Below are positions 1-6,942 of a DNA stretch of 8,349 bases, piece by piece; position 1 is the first letter of the stretch; every line of letters starts with the position of its first letter. Origin of the DNA: Faecimorpha stercoravium (GTDB lineage: Bacteria; Bacillota; Clostridia; Lachnospirales; Bianqueaceae). The stretch is taken from positions 1-8,349 of the forward strand of contig DVGT01000085.1 of the NCBI GenBank assembly GCA_018712555.1, read 5' to 3'. A program made the position numbers and the translations under genes. A model generated the notes under the pieces. The model saw only the letters and a list, made by a program, of their open reading frames with translations. It made no database searches and was not told the DNA's origin.

Positions 1-134
1 AAGGTTTTTATATCTTCTAAATCGAATCATCGTCTTATTGTCATGTTCATTCCCCTGTTGATCTAACATATGTTCGATCAGCAGGGCTTCTTTTCCCCCT
101 TGTCCAAAATCGGAATTTCCTATAAAGTAAAGAA
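1..134. other. Non-coding region downstream of the glycolytic operon
   Basis: No open reading frame with a credible start is visible here on either strand. It lies beyond the eno terminator. Its main structure is an 11-bp inverted repeat at 53-63/76-86, described separately. The remainder is AT-rich and unremarkable. Confidence 0.6.
53..86. repeat. Imperfect inverted repeat, possible plus-strand terminator
   Basis: CCCTGTTGATC (53-63) and GATCAGCAGGG (76-86) pair over 11 positions with one G-U wobble. The 12-nt loop contains the 10-bp palindrome AACATATGTT (65-74). On the plus strand the stem is followed by a pyrimidine tract (CTTCTTTTCCCCC). It could therefore terminate a plus-strand gene ending left of the window, which would be convergent with eno. 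The T-run is short, so this is only a possibility; a protein-binding dyad is the alternative. Confidence 0.4.
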
Positions 135-156
135 ATGACGCGGAAAACCGCGTCAT
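122..156 (-). terminator. Intrinsic terminator of the glycolytic operon
   Basis: Read on the minus strand, a perfect 9-bp stem ATGACGCGG/CCGCGTCAT with a TTTT loop (135-156) begins 6 nt after the eno stop codon. It is followed by the T-rich tract TTCTTTACTTT. This is a classical rho-independent terminator and marks the 3' end of the operon transcript. Confidence 0.9.
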
Positions 157-162
157 CCATGA

Positions 163-1449
163 TTATCCCCAAGGATTCTTGTATTGTGCCTCCTCTGCGA
201 GTTCTTCCTCGATTCGGATCAGGCGGTTATATTTCGCATTGCGATCACTTCTGGCCGGTGCTCCCGTCTTGATCTGCCCGGCTCCTACGGCGACTGCCAG
301 ATCCGCAATAAAGGCATCCTCCGTCTCTCCGCTGCGATGCGATACGATCGCATGCATCCCCGCACGCTGTGCCATATGGATGGCGGACAATGTTTCCGAA
401 AGACTCCCGATCTGATTGAGTTTGATGAGAATCGCATTCCCTGCTTTTTTCCGTATCCCCTCCTGCAGCCGTTCTGTATTCGTGACAAACAGATCGTCTC
501 CTACTAACTGCAGATGGTCTCCCAGTTCCTGTGTCATCTTTTTCCAACCTTCCCAGTCATTCTCATCCAGGCCATCTTCTATAGAAAACAACGGATACTG
601 TTCCATCAGCTCTCGATAATACTCGATCATCTCTTCGGCCGTTCGATATATCTCTCTGCCACTCATCTTACTTTCTCCCGGAAAATAATAGGCCTGTTTT
701 TCTGCCGAGTATAATTCACTGGCCGCCGCATCCAAAGCAAACCCGATCTCCTCCCCGGGACGAAATCCGGCTTCTGTAATCGCGTCCATCATATAACGCA
801 GCACATCCTTGGCAGCAGCCAGGTTCGGCGCAAATCCTCCTTCATCCCCCACACACGTGGATAGCCCGTTTCTCGCCAGGATCTTTTTCAGTGTGTGGTA
901 TACTTCCGTACACATTCTGACTCCTTCTGAAAATGTCTTGGCTCCCACCGGCATGATCATAAATTCCTGCAGATCCACAGTATTATCCGCATGCCTTCCT
1001 CCATTCAGGATATTCATCATGGGGACGGGCATCTGACAAGCCCCTACACCGCCCAGATACCGATACAGACTCATACCGTGCCACTGGGCTCCCGCACGGG
1101 CGCATGCCAGCGAAACTGCCAGAATACTATTCGCACCGAGCATCGCTTTATTCGGCGTTCCATCGAGTTCCTTCATGCGCGCATCCACGCCGGTCTGATC
1201 GTCGACGCGCATGCCGGCTAAGGCCGGTGCGATGACGTCCTGTATATTGTAAATCGCGCGCTGTACGCCCTTTCCATCATATCGACCGCCGCCATCTCGA
1301 AGCTCCACCGCCTCATATTCTCCAGTAGATGCTCCCGAAGGAACACTCGCTCTTCCCATGATTCCACTTTCGCATATTACATCCGCTTCCACCGTAGGAT
1401 TCCCTCTGGAATCCAAAATCTCCCTGGCGATCAGCTTGCGAATTTTCAT
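163..1449 (-). CDS. eno: Enolase (phosphopyruvate hydratase)
   Basis: This cytosolic enzyme dehydrates 2-phosphoglycerate to phosphoenolpyruvate (EC 4.2.1.11). At 428 aa it is normal family length. The substrate loop SGAST is near residues 38-42. The catalytic Glu is in GDEGGFAPN (E203) and the catalytic Lys in LIKLNQIGSLSET (K343). H371 lies in SHRSGETED. The expected Mg ligands are D240, E291 (SIEDGLDE) and D318 (VGDDLFVTN). The ATG follows AGGAGG by 7 nt, but that site lies inside an 11-bp hairpin. It is the last gene of the operon, 113 nt after gpmI, and is followed by the terminator. Four Ile codons are ATA (residues 25, 69, 267, 332), a codon I did not find in gap, so its codon use is slightly different. 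Identity is certain; whether it is the only enolase in the genome cannot be told. Confidence 0.98.
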   Translation of the reverse strand: MKIRKLIAREILDSRGNPTVEADVICESGIMGRASVPSGASTGEYEAVELRDGGGRYDGKGVQRAIYNIQDVIAPALAGMRVDDQTGVDARMKELDGTPNKAMLGANSILAVSLACARAGAQWHGMSLYRYLGGVGACQMPVPMMNILNGGRHADNTVDLQEFMIMPVGAKTFSEGVRMCTEVYHTLKKILARNGLSTCVGDEGGFAPNLAAAKDVLRYMMDAITEAGFRPGEEIGFALDAAASELYSAEKQAYYFPGESKMSGREIYRTAEEMIEYYRELMEQYPLFSIEDGLDENDWEGWKKMTQELGDHLQLVGDDLFVTNTERLQEGIRKKAGNAILIKLNQIGSLSETLSAIHMAQRAGMHAIVSHRSGETEDAFIADLAVAVGAGQIKTGAPARSDRNAKYNRLIRIEEELAEEAQYKNPWG

Positions 1450-1451
1450 AT

Positions 1452-1495
1452 AAAAACCTCCTCATACCACAGATTCCATCCATAGTATGAGGAGG
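1452..1495 (-). promoter_or_regulatory. Hairpin sequestering the eno Shine-Dalgarno
   Basis: In the eno mRNA the arm CCTCCTCATAC (1495-1485) is perfectly complementary to GTATGAGGAGG (1467-1457), which contains the eno Shine-Dalgarno AGGAGG. The 17-nt loop can pair further through five mostly wobble pairs, leaving a 7-nt apical loop. The upstream arm therefore mimics the 16S anti-SD sequence. The 3' arm is followed at once by TTTTTAT and then the ATG, so the element also resembles an intrinsic terminator. It could act as a translational switch, an attenuator or a 5' stabilising stem. The pairing is seen directly; the function is inferred. Confidence 0.75.
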
Positions 1496-1505
1496 CAAGT
1501 TCCAT

Positions 1506-1511
1506 ATTATA
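1506..1511 (-). promoter_or_regulatory. Candidate internal promoter for eno (-10 box)
   Basis: A perfect TATAAT lies on the minus strand in the gpmI-eno gap. No good -35 hexamer stands at 16-18 nt upstream; the best, at 19 nt, is GGGTCA with 3 of 6 matches. Initiation about 7 nt downstream (near 1499) would place the eno Shine-Dalgarno hairpin almost at the 5' end of the transcript. Confidence 0.4.
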
Positions 1512-1562
1512 CCTTCTGAGCGGCTGCTCTTGACCCAACAGCTTGAGGCATGATACAAATCC

Positions 1563-3095
1563 TTAGACCAGGAGACTTTCTCCTGTCATTTCCGCAGGCT
1601 TATCCATGCCCATCATCTCCAGCAATGTGGGCGCGATATCCGCCAGCTTACCACCTTCGCGCAGTGTCACACCCGGCTTATAATTCACCAGAACAAAGGG
1701 CACCGGATTCGTCGTATGCGCCGTGAAAGGTTCCCCGGTCTCATAATCAATGAGCTGTTCCGCGTTTCCATGGTCTGCACACAGAAACATCTGGGCGTCG
1801 TTCCGCTTGATAGCCTCCAGGGTACGACCCAGGCATGCATCCACTGTTTCGATCGCCTTGACTGCTGCTTCCATGATGCCGGTATGACCTACCATGTCCG
1901 GATTCGCAAAGTTTACAACAATCAGATCATATTTATGACTGTCGATGGCTTCTACCAGCTTATCGCACACCTCATTCGCGCTCATTTCCGGCTTCAGATC
2001 ATAGGTTGCCACCTTCGGAGACGGTACCAGGATCCGATCTTCATTTTCATTCGGCACTTCCACACCGCCATTGAAGAAGAATGTCACGTGAGCGTATTTC
2101 TCCGTTTCTGCCAGACGCAACTGGGTCTTTCCGTTCTTAGCCAGATACTCGCCCAGAATATTATGCAGCACTTCTTTGTGGAAGGCCACTTCTTTATTGG
2201 GGATCGTCGCATCATAATCGGTAAAGCAGACAAAGAACACCGGCAGACGGTCTCTCTGGAATCCTGTGAAACCATCATCGCAGAATGCGCGTGTGAGCTG
2301 TCTGGCCCGATCCGGACGGAAGTTATAGAAGATGATGGAATCCTGCGCCTGAATCTTGGCCACGGGCTGTCCATTCTTCTGAATTACCGTGGGAACCACA
2401 AATTCATCGGTCGCACCCTCATCATAGGATTTCTGCATGGCTTCTACGGCACTATTCGCGATATGCCCCTCTCCATACACCAAGGCGCCATAGGCTTTCT
2501 CTTCCCGATCCCAACGATTATCCCGATCCATGGCATAATAACGTCCAGACAGTGTGGCAATCTCACCCACACCTAATTCCTTCATCTTCGCTTCCAGTTC
2601 CTTCACATACTCGATACCGGAAGAAGGCGGTGTATCACGTCCATCCATGAATCCATGCACATATACCTTGTCCAGGCCATTTCTCTTTGCCAATTCCAGC
2701 AAGCCATACACATGCTCAATATGGCTGTGTACGCCACCATCAGACAACAGGCCCATCAGATGCAACGCGGAGCCATTCTTCTTGCAGTTTTTCACCGCAT
2801 CCAGAAGGGCCGGATTCTCAAAGAAATCCCCATCCTGAATGGACTTGGTGATCTTGGTCAGATCTTGATATACGATACGGCCTGCCCCAATATTCAGATG
2901 ACCCACCTCCGAGTTGCCCATCTGTCCATCCGGCAATCCTACGAAAAGTCCGCTGGCATTCCCTGGCACGAAAGGCCACTCCTTGACCATCTGATCATAA
3001 TTCGGCTTCTTGGCGGCGGCTACTGCATTGCCTACCGGGTTCTCATTCAGGCCAAATCCGTCTAAAATCATCAAAATCGTAGTTTTCTTACTCAT
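1563..3095 (-). CDS. gpmI: 2,3-bisphosphoglycerate-independent phosphoglycerate mutase
   Basis: This cytosolic Mn-dependent enzyme interconverts 3- and 2-phosphoglycerate (EC 5.4.2.12) and belongs to the alkaline phosphatase superfamily. The length of 510 aa is standard. Residues match those of the Bacillus enzyme: metal ligand D12 (LDGFG); phosphoserine nucleophile S62 (GNSEVGHLNIGAGR); H123; R153 and D154 (GRDTPP); R185 and R191 (GRYYAMDRDNRW); R260 and R263 (NFRPDRARQ); K333; D400 and H404 (NPDMVGHTG); D441 and H442 (ADHGNAE); and H460 (AHTTNPVP). The metal-binding phosphatase domain is split around a phosphotransferase insert at about residues 75-310, as expected. The ATG is preceded by AAGGGG with a 5-nt gap. 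Only 12 nt separate it from the tpiA stop, so the two are probably translationally linked. Confidence 0.98.
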   Translation of the reverse strand: MSKKTTILMILDGFGLNENPVGNAVAAAKKPNYDQMVKEWPFVPGNASGLFVGLPDGQMGNSEVGHLNIGAGRIVYQDLTKITKSIQDGDFFENPALLDAVKNCKKNGSALHLMGLLSDGGVHSHIEHVYGLLELAKRNGLDKVYVHGFMDGRDTPPSSGIEYVKELEAKMKELGVGEIATLSGRYYAMDRDNRWDREEKAYGALVYGEGHIANSAVEAMQKSYDEGATDEFVVPTVIQKNGQPVAKIQAQDSIIFYNFRPDRARQLTRAFCDDGFTGFQRDRLPVFFVCFTDYDATIPNKEVAFHKEVLHNILGEYLAKNGKTQLRLAETEKYAHVTFFFNGGVEVPNENEDRILVPSPKVATYDLKPEMSANEVCDKLVEAIDSHKYDLIVVNFANPDMVGHTGIMEAAVKAIETVDACLGRTLEAIKRNDAQMFLCADHGNAEQLIDYETGEPFTAHTTNPVPFVLVNYKPGVTLREGGKLADIAPTLLEMMGMDKPAEMTGESLLV

Positions 3096-3107
3096 GTTTT
3101 CCCCTTC

Positions 3108-3854
3108 TTAATAATTAACAATCTTCGCGAAATCTGCCTTCAGGCTTGCGCCGCCGACCAGACCACCGTCAATGTTCGGCATAGCAAACAGTTCTGCTGC
3201 ATTGCCCGCATTGACGCTGCCGCCATACTGTACCCGGATCTCTTCTGCCACTTCGGTCCCATAGATCTCAGAGACTACTTGCCGGATAGCGCCACAGACT
3301 TCCTCCGCCTGTACGCTGGTCGCAGTGCGTCCAGTTCCGATCGCCCAGATCGGCTCATACGCAATCACTGCTTTCTTTGCATCTTCCGGCTTTACATCCT
3401 TCAATGCAATCTTGACCTGCATACGAACCAGATCCACCGTGATACCCTGTTCGCGCTGTTCCAGCGTCTCCCCGACACAAATGATCGGCTTCAGATCATG
3501 CTCAAAAGCCTTCAATACTTTCTTATTGACAATCTCATCGGTCTCACCGAAATATCCCCGACGCTCAGAATGCCCCAGAATGACATACTCACAGCCGCAC
3601 TCTTTGATCATCTCCGGCGCTACCTCACCAGTATAGGCTCCGCTCTCTTCATAATACATGTTCTGCGCGCCAATCTTGATATTCGTTCCCTTGACCGCCT
3701 GCGCCGCCAGTACCAGAGACACGAACGGCGGACAAAAAACGACTTCCGTCCTATCGTTATCTCCTACCAGAGGCTTCAGCGTTTCAATCAGCTCCAGCGC
3801 CTCTCTCGGCGTTTTATTCATCTTCCAGTTTCCTGCTACAATCGTCTTACGCAT
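3108..3854 (-). CDS. tpiA: Triosephosphate isomerase
   Basis: This cytosolic (beta/alpha)8 enzyme interconverts dihydroxyacetone phosphate and glyceraldehyde 3-phosphate (EC 5.3.1.1), feeding the GAPDH encoded in the same operon. At 248 aa it is standard length. Catalytic residues are in place: N9 and K11 (GNWKMNK), H95 (GHSERR) and the general base E167 (AYEPIWAIGTG). The flexible phosphate-gripping loop follows at about 168-177. The phosphate-binding backbone motifs GGSV (211-214) and GGAS (235-238 region) are present. AAAGGA lies 10 nt before the ATG. The gene follows pgk after 74 nt containing a strong hairpin, and gpmI follows after 12 nt. Confidence 0.98.
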   Translation of the reverse strand: MRKTIVAGNWKMNKTPREALELIETLKPLVGDNDRTEVVFCPPFVSLVLAAQAVKGTNIKIGAQNMYYEESGAYTGEVAPEMIKECGCEYVILGHSERRGYFGETDEIVNKKVLKAFEHDLKPIICVGETLEQREQGITVDLVRMQVKIALKDVKPEDAKKAVIAYEPIWAIGTGRTATSVQAEEVCGAIRQVVSEIYGTEVAEEIRVQYGGSVNAGNAAELFAMPNIDGGLVGGASLKADFAKIVNY

Positions 3855-3873
3855 TTTTTTACTGTCCTTTCAT

Positions 3874-3914
3874 AAAAATCAGGCGGTCCTGAGGGACTCC
3901 CCGCAGGCCCCGCC
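3874..3914 (-). terminator. Intercistronic hairpin between pgk and tpiA, possible attenuator
   Basis: On the minus strand the segments GGCGG-GG-CCTG-C-GGG, loop GAGT, CCC-T-CAGG-A-CCGCC form 12 Watson-Crick pairs with small internal loops (3914-3882). TGATTTTTATG follows. The stem starts 14 nt after the pgk stop. A GC-rich stem plus five T's resembles a partial intrinsic terminator. Because tpiA, gpmI and eno lie downstream, read-through must be substantial unless an unseen internal promoter serves them. An mRNA-stabilising or processing hairpin is an equally good reading. Confidence 0.55.
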
Positions 3915-3928
3915 CGTAGGATGGTTAT

Positions 3929-5122
3929 TTACTTATCATTTACTGCGACCACACCCGGCAGATCCTTACCTTCCAGGAACTCCAGAGAAGCGCCGCCGCC
4001 TGTGGAAATGTGGGTCATCTTATCGCCAAAACCAAGCTGATTCACAGCTGCCGCACTATCGCCGCCGCCAATAATCGTAGTGGCATCCTTAAGATCCGCC
4101 AGCGCCTGCGCGATCGCGATCGTGCCCTTGGCGAAATTCGACATCTCGAATACGCCCATGGGGCCGTTCCACACTACCGTCTTCGCATCTGCCAAAGCCT
4201 CCGCATACATCTTCTGCGTCTTCGGTCCGATATCCAGTGCCATCTCATCTGGCTCCAGGTTGCCCTCGCAGACACGGAAAGGCGCGTCATTATTAAACTC
4301 CTTGGAAACCATGTTGTCCACCGGCAGCAGCAGCTTCACGCCCTTCTCCTCTGCCTTGGCCATCATTTCCTTCGCGTAATCGATCTTATCTTCCTCCAGC
4401 AGGGACTTACCAATCTCGTACCCCTGTGCCTTCATGAAGGTATACGCCATACCGCCTCCGATAATCAGCGTGTCCACCTTATTCAGCAGATTGTTGATGA
4501 CATTGATCTTGTCGGATACCTTGGAACCACCCAGGATCGCCACGAAAGGACGCACCGGATTATTCACCGCATTGCCTAGGAAATTGATCTCCTTCTCCAT
4601 CAGATAGCCTACCACAGCCGTATCTACAAACTGGGTCACACCCACGGTGGAGCAATGCGCACGATGGGCTGCGCCAAACGCGTCATTCACATAGATATCG
4701 CAGAGAGAAGCCAGTTCCTTGCTGAATTCTTCTCCATTCTTTGTCTCTTCCTTACGGAAACGGGTATTCTGAAGAAGTACCACATCGCCATCCTTCATAG
4801 CCGCTACCGCTGCCTTCGCCTTCTCTCCGACGACATTATCATCATCCGCGAATACGACTTCCTGTCCCAGAAGCTCGGACAGACGCTTCGCAACCGGTGC
4901 CAGAGAAAACTTCTCTTCCGGGCCATTCTTCGGCTTGCCCAGGTGAGAGCACAGGATCACCTTTCCGCCATCCGCAATCAGCTTCTTGATTGTGGGCAGC
5001 GCTGCTACAATACGGTTCTCATCCGTAATCACGCCATCCTTCATCGGCACGTTGAAATCGCAACGCACCAATACTCTCTTTCCTTTTACCTGAATGTCAT
5101 CTACTGTCTTTTTATTCAGCAT
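3929..5122 (-). CDS. pgk: Phosphoglycerate kinase
   Basis: This cytosolic enzyme transfers phosphate from 1,3-bisphosphoglycerate to ADP, giving 3-phosphoglycerate and ATP (EC 2.7.2.3). At 397 aa it has the usual two-domain length. The N-terminal signature VLVRCDFNVP holds D22 and N24. The substrate-binding basic residues are R37, H60 (SHLGKP), R121 (NTRF) and R154 (AHRAHCST). The nucleotide domain has GGSKVSDK (198-205), WNGPMGVFE (318-326) and GGGDS (352-356), and the C-terminal glycine-rich STGGGAS follows at 373-379. The start is the ATG at 5122, with AAAGGAG 10 nt upstream. An in-frame TTG at 5194 would add 24 residues, but it lacks a ribosome binding site and has no counterpart in the family. 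Confidence 0.98.
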   Translation of the reverse strand: MLNKKTVDDIQVKGKRVLVRCDFNVPMKDGVITDENRIVAALPTIKKLIADGGKVILCSHLGKPKNGPEEKFSLAPVAKRLSELLGQEVVFADDDNVVGEKAKAAVAAMKDGDVVLLQNTRFRKEETKNGEEFSKELASLCDIYVNDAFGAAHRAHCSTVGVTQFVDTAVVGYLMEKEINFLGNAVNNPVRPFVAILGGSKVSDKINVINNLLNKVDTLIIGGGMAYTFMKAQGYEIGKSLLEEDKIDYAKEMMAKAEEKGVKLLLPVDNMVSKEFNNDAPFRVCEGNLEPDEMALDIGPKTQKMYAEALADAKTVVWNGPMGVFEMSNFAKGTIAIAQALADLKDATTIIGGGDSAAAVNQLGFGDKMTHISTGGGASLEFLEGKDLPGVVAVNDK

Positions 5123-5164
5123 CTTTATAATGCTCCTTTCCCAATCTGGTGATAATCTCTCTTT

Positions 5165-5190
5165 ATTGCACAGGCGATGCCTGGGGCAAT
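5165..5190 (-). repeat. Intercistronic hairpin between gap and pgk
   Basis: Five nucleotides after the gap stop, the minus strand reads ATTGC-CC-CAGGC-ATC-GCCTG-T-GCAAT. This gives ten pairs with a small internal loop and a 3-nt apical loop. AAAGAGAG follows rather than a T-run, so it is not a terminator. Such a stem could protect the 3' end of a gap message processed between gap and pgk; that role is inferred. Confidence 0.55.
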
Positions 5191-5195
5191 CCAAA

Positions 5196-6188
5196 TTACA
5201 GCCCGCAGCGTTCCGCTACGTAACGGGTCAGATCCACAATACGATTCGAATACATCCACTCGTTGTCATACCATGCTACTACCTTAACCATATTCCCATC
5301 AATGACCAGTGTAGACAGCGCATCTACGATGGACGAACGGGAGTCCTTCCGGAAATCAATAGAAACCAATGGCTCCTCCGTATATCCCAGGATGATATCA
5401 TCTGCCGCACTCTTAAAGGCCGCGTTGACCTGCGCCTTGGTGACATTCTGCTCCAACACCGCAACAAAGTCTACGATCGACACCGTGGGAGTCGGCACAC
5501 GCATGGACATACCGGTCAGTTTCCCCTTCAGCTCGGGAATGACCTTGGCAACCGCCTCGGCGGCTCCTGTCGTGGTCGGAATAATTGACTGTGCTGCTGC
5601 TCGGGCCCTACGCAGATCCTTATGCGGCAGATCCAGAATCTTCTGATCGTTCGTATACGAATGTACCGTGGTCATCATGCCCTTCACAATGCCAAAACGA
5701 TCCTGCAGCACCTTGGCCACTGGAGCCAGACAATTTGTCGTGCAAGATGCATTATCAATGATATAATCCGTCGCCGGATTAAAGGTTTGCTGATTGACAC
5801 CCATAACGAAGGACTTGGTTCCCTTGGCCGGGCAGGAAATGATGACTCGCTTAGCTCCCGCATCCAGATGTGCCTGTGCCTTCTCCGTAGAAGCAAACAA
5901 TCCGGTGGATTCAATCACAATATCAATCCCCAGCTCTTTCCAGGGAAGCTTCGCAGGATCTCGCTCCGCTACAACCTGCACCAGTTTACCATTGACCACC
6001 AGGTCTTTTCCTCGCACTTCCACCGTACCCGCATACTTGCCAAAACAGGAATCGTACCGCAGAAGATGCGCCAATGTCTGCGCGTCTGTCAGATCATTGA
6101 TCGCTACAATATCCAAACCTTTTTCCATGCCGATTTTGAACGCATTCCGTCCAATACGGCCAAAACCATTAATCGCGATCCGTGCCAT
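5196..6188 (-). CDS. gap: Glyceraldehyde-3-phosphate dehydrogenase, NAD-type
   Basis: This cytosolic homotetrameric enzyme oxidises and phosphorylates glyceraldehyde 3-phosphate to 1,3-bisphosphoglycerate, reducing NAD+ (EC 1.2.1.12). At 330 aa it is standard length. The Rossmann motif INGFGRIGR starts near residue 6. The active site ASCTTN has the nucleophile C149, and H176 is its partner (TTVHSYT). D32, L187 and P188 are the residues that favour NAD over NADP, so this is the glycolytic rather than the gluconeogenic type. The start is the ATG at 6188 because AGAGGA stands 7 nt upstream and MARIAINGFG is the canonical N terminus. An in-frame ATG at 6227 lacks a ribosome binding site. It is the first gene of the operon, 137 nt after the HD-domain gene, and has its own promoter. 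Confidence 0.98.
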   Translation of the reverse strand: MARIAINGFGRIGRNAFKIGMEKGLDIVAINDLTDAQTLAHLLRYDSCFGKYAGTVEVRGKDLVVNGKLVQVVAERDPAKLPWKELGIDIVIESTGLFASTEKAQAHLDAGAKRVIISCPAKGTKSFVMGVNQQTFNPATDYIIDNASCTTNCLAPVAKVLQDRFGIVKGMMTTVHSYTNDQKILDLPHKDLRRARAAAQSIIPTTTGAAEAVAKVIPELKGKLTGMSMRVPTPTVSIVDFVAVLEQNVTKAQVNAAFKSAADDIILGYTEEPLVSIDFRKDSRSSIVDALSTLVIDGNMVKVVAWYDNEWMYSNRIVDLTRYVAERCGL

Positions 6189-6223
6189 ACTTTCATCCTC
6201 TTTTCTGATGAATTCCGCATCCC

Positions 6224-6258
6224 GCATGGCAAAAATTGCAGGCGCCTATGCCGAATGC
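6224..6258 (-). repeat. Possible stem-loop in the gap 5' leader
   Basis: In the predicted leader, GCAT-TC-GGCA pairs with TGCCATGC (two 4-bp helices with a 2-nt bulge). The palindrome AGGCGCCT lies inside the loop. The structure is modest. It could stabilise the 5' end of the operon mRNA or be fortuitous. It does not match a riboswitch class I recognise. Confidence 0.3.
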
Positions 6259-6269
6259 TTCCATTTTTT

Positions 6270-6298
6270 ATTGTATCCTATCCGACTTCAAAAATCAA
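6270..6298 (-). promoter_or_regulatory. Sigma-A promoter of the gap operon
   Basis: On the minus strand TTGATT (6298-6293), a 17-nt spacer and TACAAT (6275-6270) form a near-consensus vegetative promoter. Transcription would start near 6263, giving a leader of about 75 nt before gap. The -35 box begins 28 nt after the stop of the upstream HD-domain gene. I saw no terminator between them, so read-through from that gene may add to operon transcription. Confidence 0.75.
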
Positions 6299-6325
6299 GT
6301 ATTTGTATAAAAATTAACGTATTCC

Positions 6326-6913
6326 TTACGAAATCGCTTGCATCTCTTCCTGAATTTTCTTTTCGGATGCCTTCATAGCTTCCAACGTTTTTTCTAATAG
6401 CGTATCCAGCTCCCATCCCAGCATCTGAGCCCCCGAGACAATCACATCCCGAGAACAGCCTGCCGCGAATCGCTTGTCCTTAAATTTTTTCTTCAGGCTT
6501 TTCAGCTCCATGTCTTCCACACTCTTCGAGGGACGCATCAATGCTGCGGCACCGATCAAGCCCGTCAGTTCATCCGTGGCAAATAGAATTTTCTCCATCG
6601 TATGTTCCGGCTGCACGTCCGATACCAGCCCGTACCCATGACTGCAGACTGCATGAATCATCTCCGGACTGACCCCATGGCTCTCCAGAATCTCTACCGC
6701 CTTCTTACAGTGCTCTTCCGGATACCGCTCGAAATCCACATCATGCAGCAGTCCCACAATACTCCAAAATTCCTTTTCTTCGCCATATCCTTCTTCTTCC
6801 GCAAACCATCCCATCACCGCTTCTACGGTAAGAGCATGCTGACGATGAAAAGATTCCTGATTATATTCCTTCAGAAGTTCCCACGCCGCTTCTCGCGTAA
6901 TTGTACTCTCCAT
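6326..6913 (-). CDS. HD-domain metal-dependent phosphohydrolase
   Basis: A soluble 195-aa protein with no signal peptide or membrane segment. The order H26 (RQHALTVEAVM), H57-D58 (GLLHDVDFERYPEEHC), H92 and D114 (ATDELTG) is the H...HD...D metal-ligand pattern of the HD superfamily. Such single-domain proteins hydrolyse phosphate esters of nucleotides or related compounds; the substrate here cannot be named. The C-terminal 40 residues are charged and helical. The ATG has an excellent ribosome binding site, AAGGAGG, 8 nt upstream. It lies directly upstream of gap in the same direction and diverges from the PHP phosphatase gene. Nothing in the sequence links it functionally to glycolysis apart from position and possible read-through transcription. 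Family assignment is firm; the role is unknown. Confidence 0.85.
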   Translation of the reverse strand: MESTITREAAWELLKEYNQESFHRQHALTVEAVMGWFAEEEGYGEEKEFWSIVGLLHDVDFERYPEEHCKKAVEILESHGVSPEMIHAVCSHGYGLVSDVQPEHTMEKILFATDELTGLIGAAALMRPSKSVEDMELKSLKKKFKDKRFAAGCSRDVIVSGAQMLGWELDTLLEKTLEAMKASEKKIQEEMQAIS

Positions 6914-6942
6914 CTTTCCTTCCTCCTTTTTGCTTCTACTTA

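Noticed and set aside
1313..1558. 81-codon minus-strand frame starting between gpmI and eno, considered as a leader peptide
   Set aside because: The TTG start has only a weak upstream AAGGAT, the frame runs into eno out of phase, and the product looks random. A leader peptide role cannot be supported.
1716..2576. 286-codon open frame on the plus strand opposite gpmI
   Set aside because: It lies wholly inside a gene with all catalytic residues intact, its product resembles no family I recognise, and there is no fitting promoter or ribosome binding site.
3279..3875. 198-codon open frame on the plus strand opposite tpiA
   Set aside because: A shadow of the tpiA codon pattern, rich in Arg, Leu and Ile, with no family features.
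5123..5194. N-terminal extension of pgk from a TTG start
   Set aside because: The extra 24 residues have no match to the family and no ribosome binding site; the ATG at 5122 has AAAGGAG.
6189..6227. N-terminal extension of gap from an upstream in-frame ATG
   Set aside because: There is no Shine-Dalgarno before 6227, while the ATG at 6188 has one and gives the canonical MARIAINGFGRIGR.
6189..6298. Riboswitch in the gap leader
   Set aside because: The leader is only about 75 nt with weak pairing and no conserved core I recognise.
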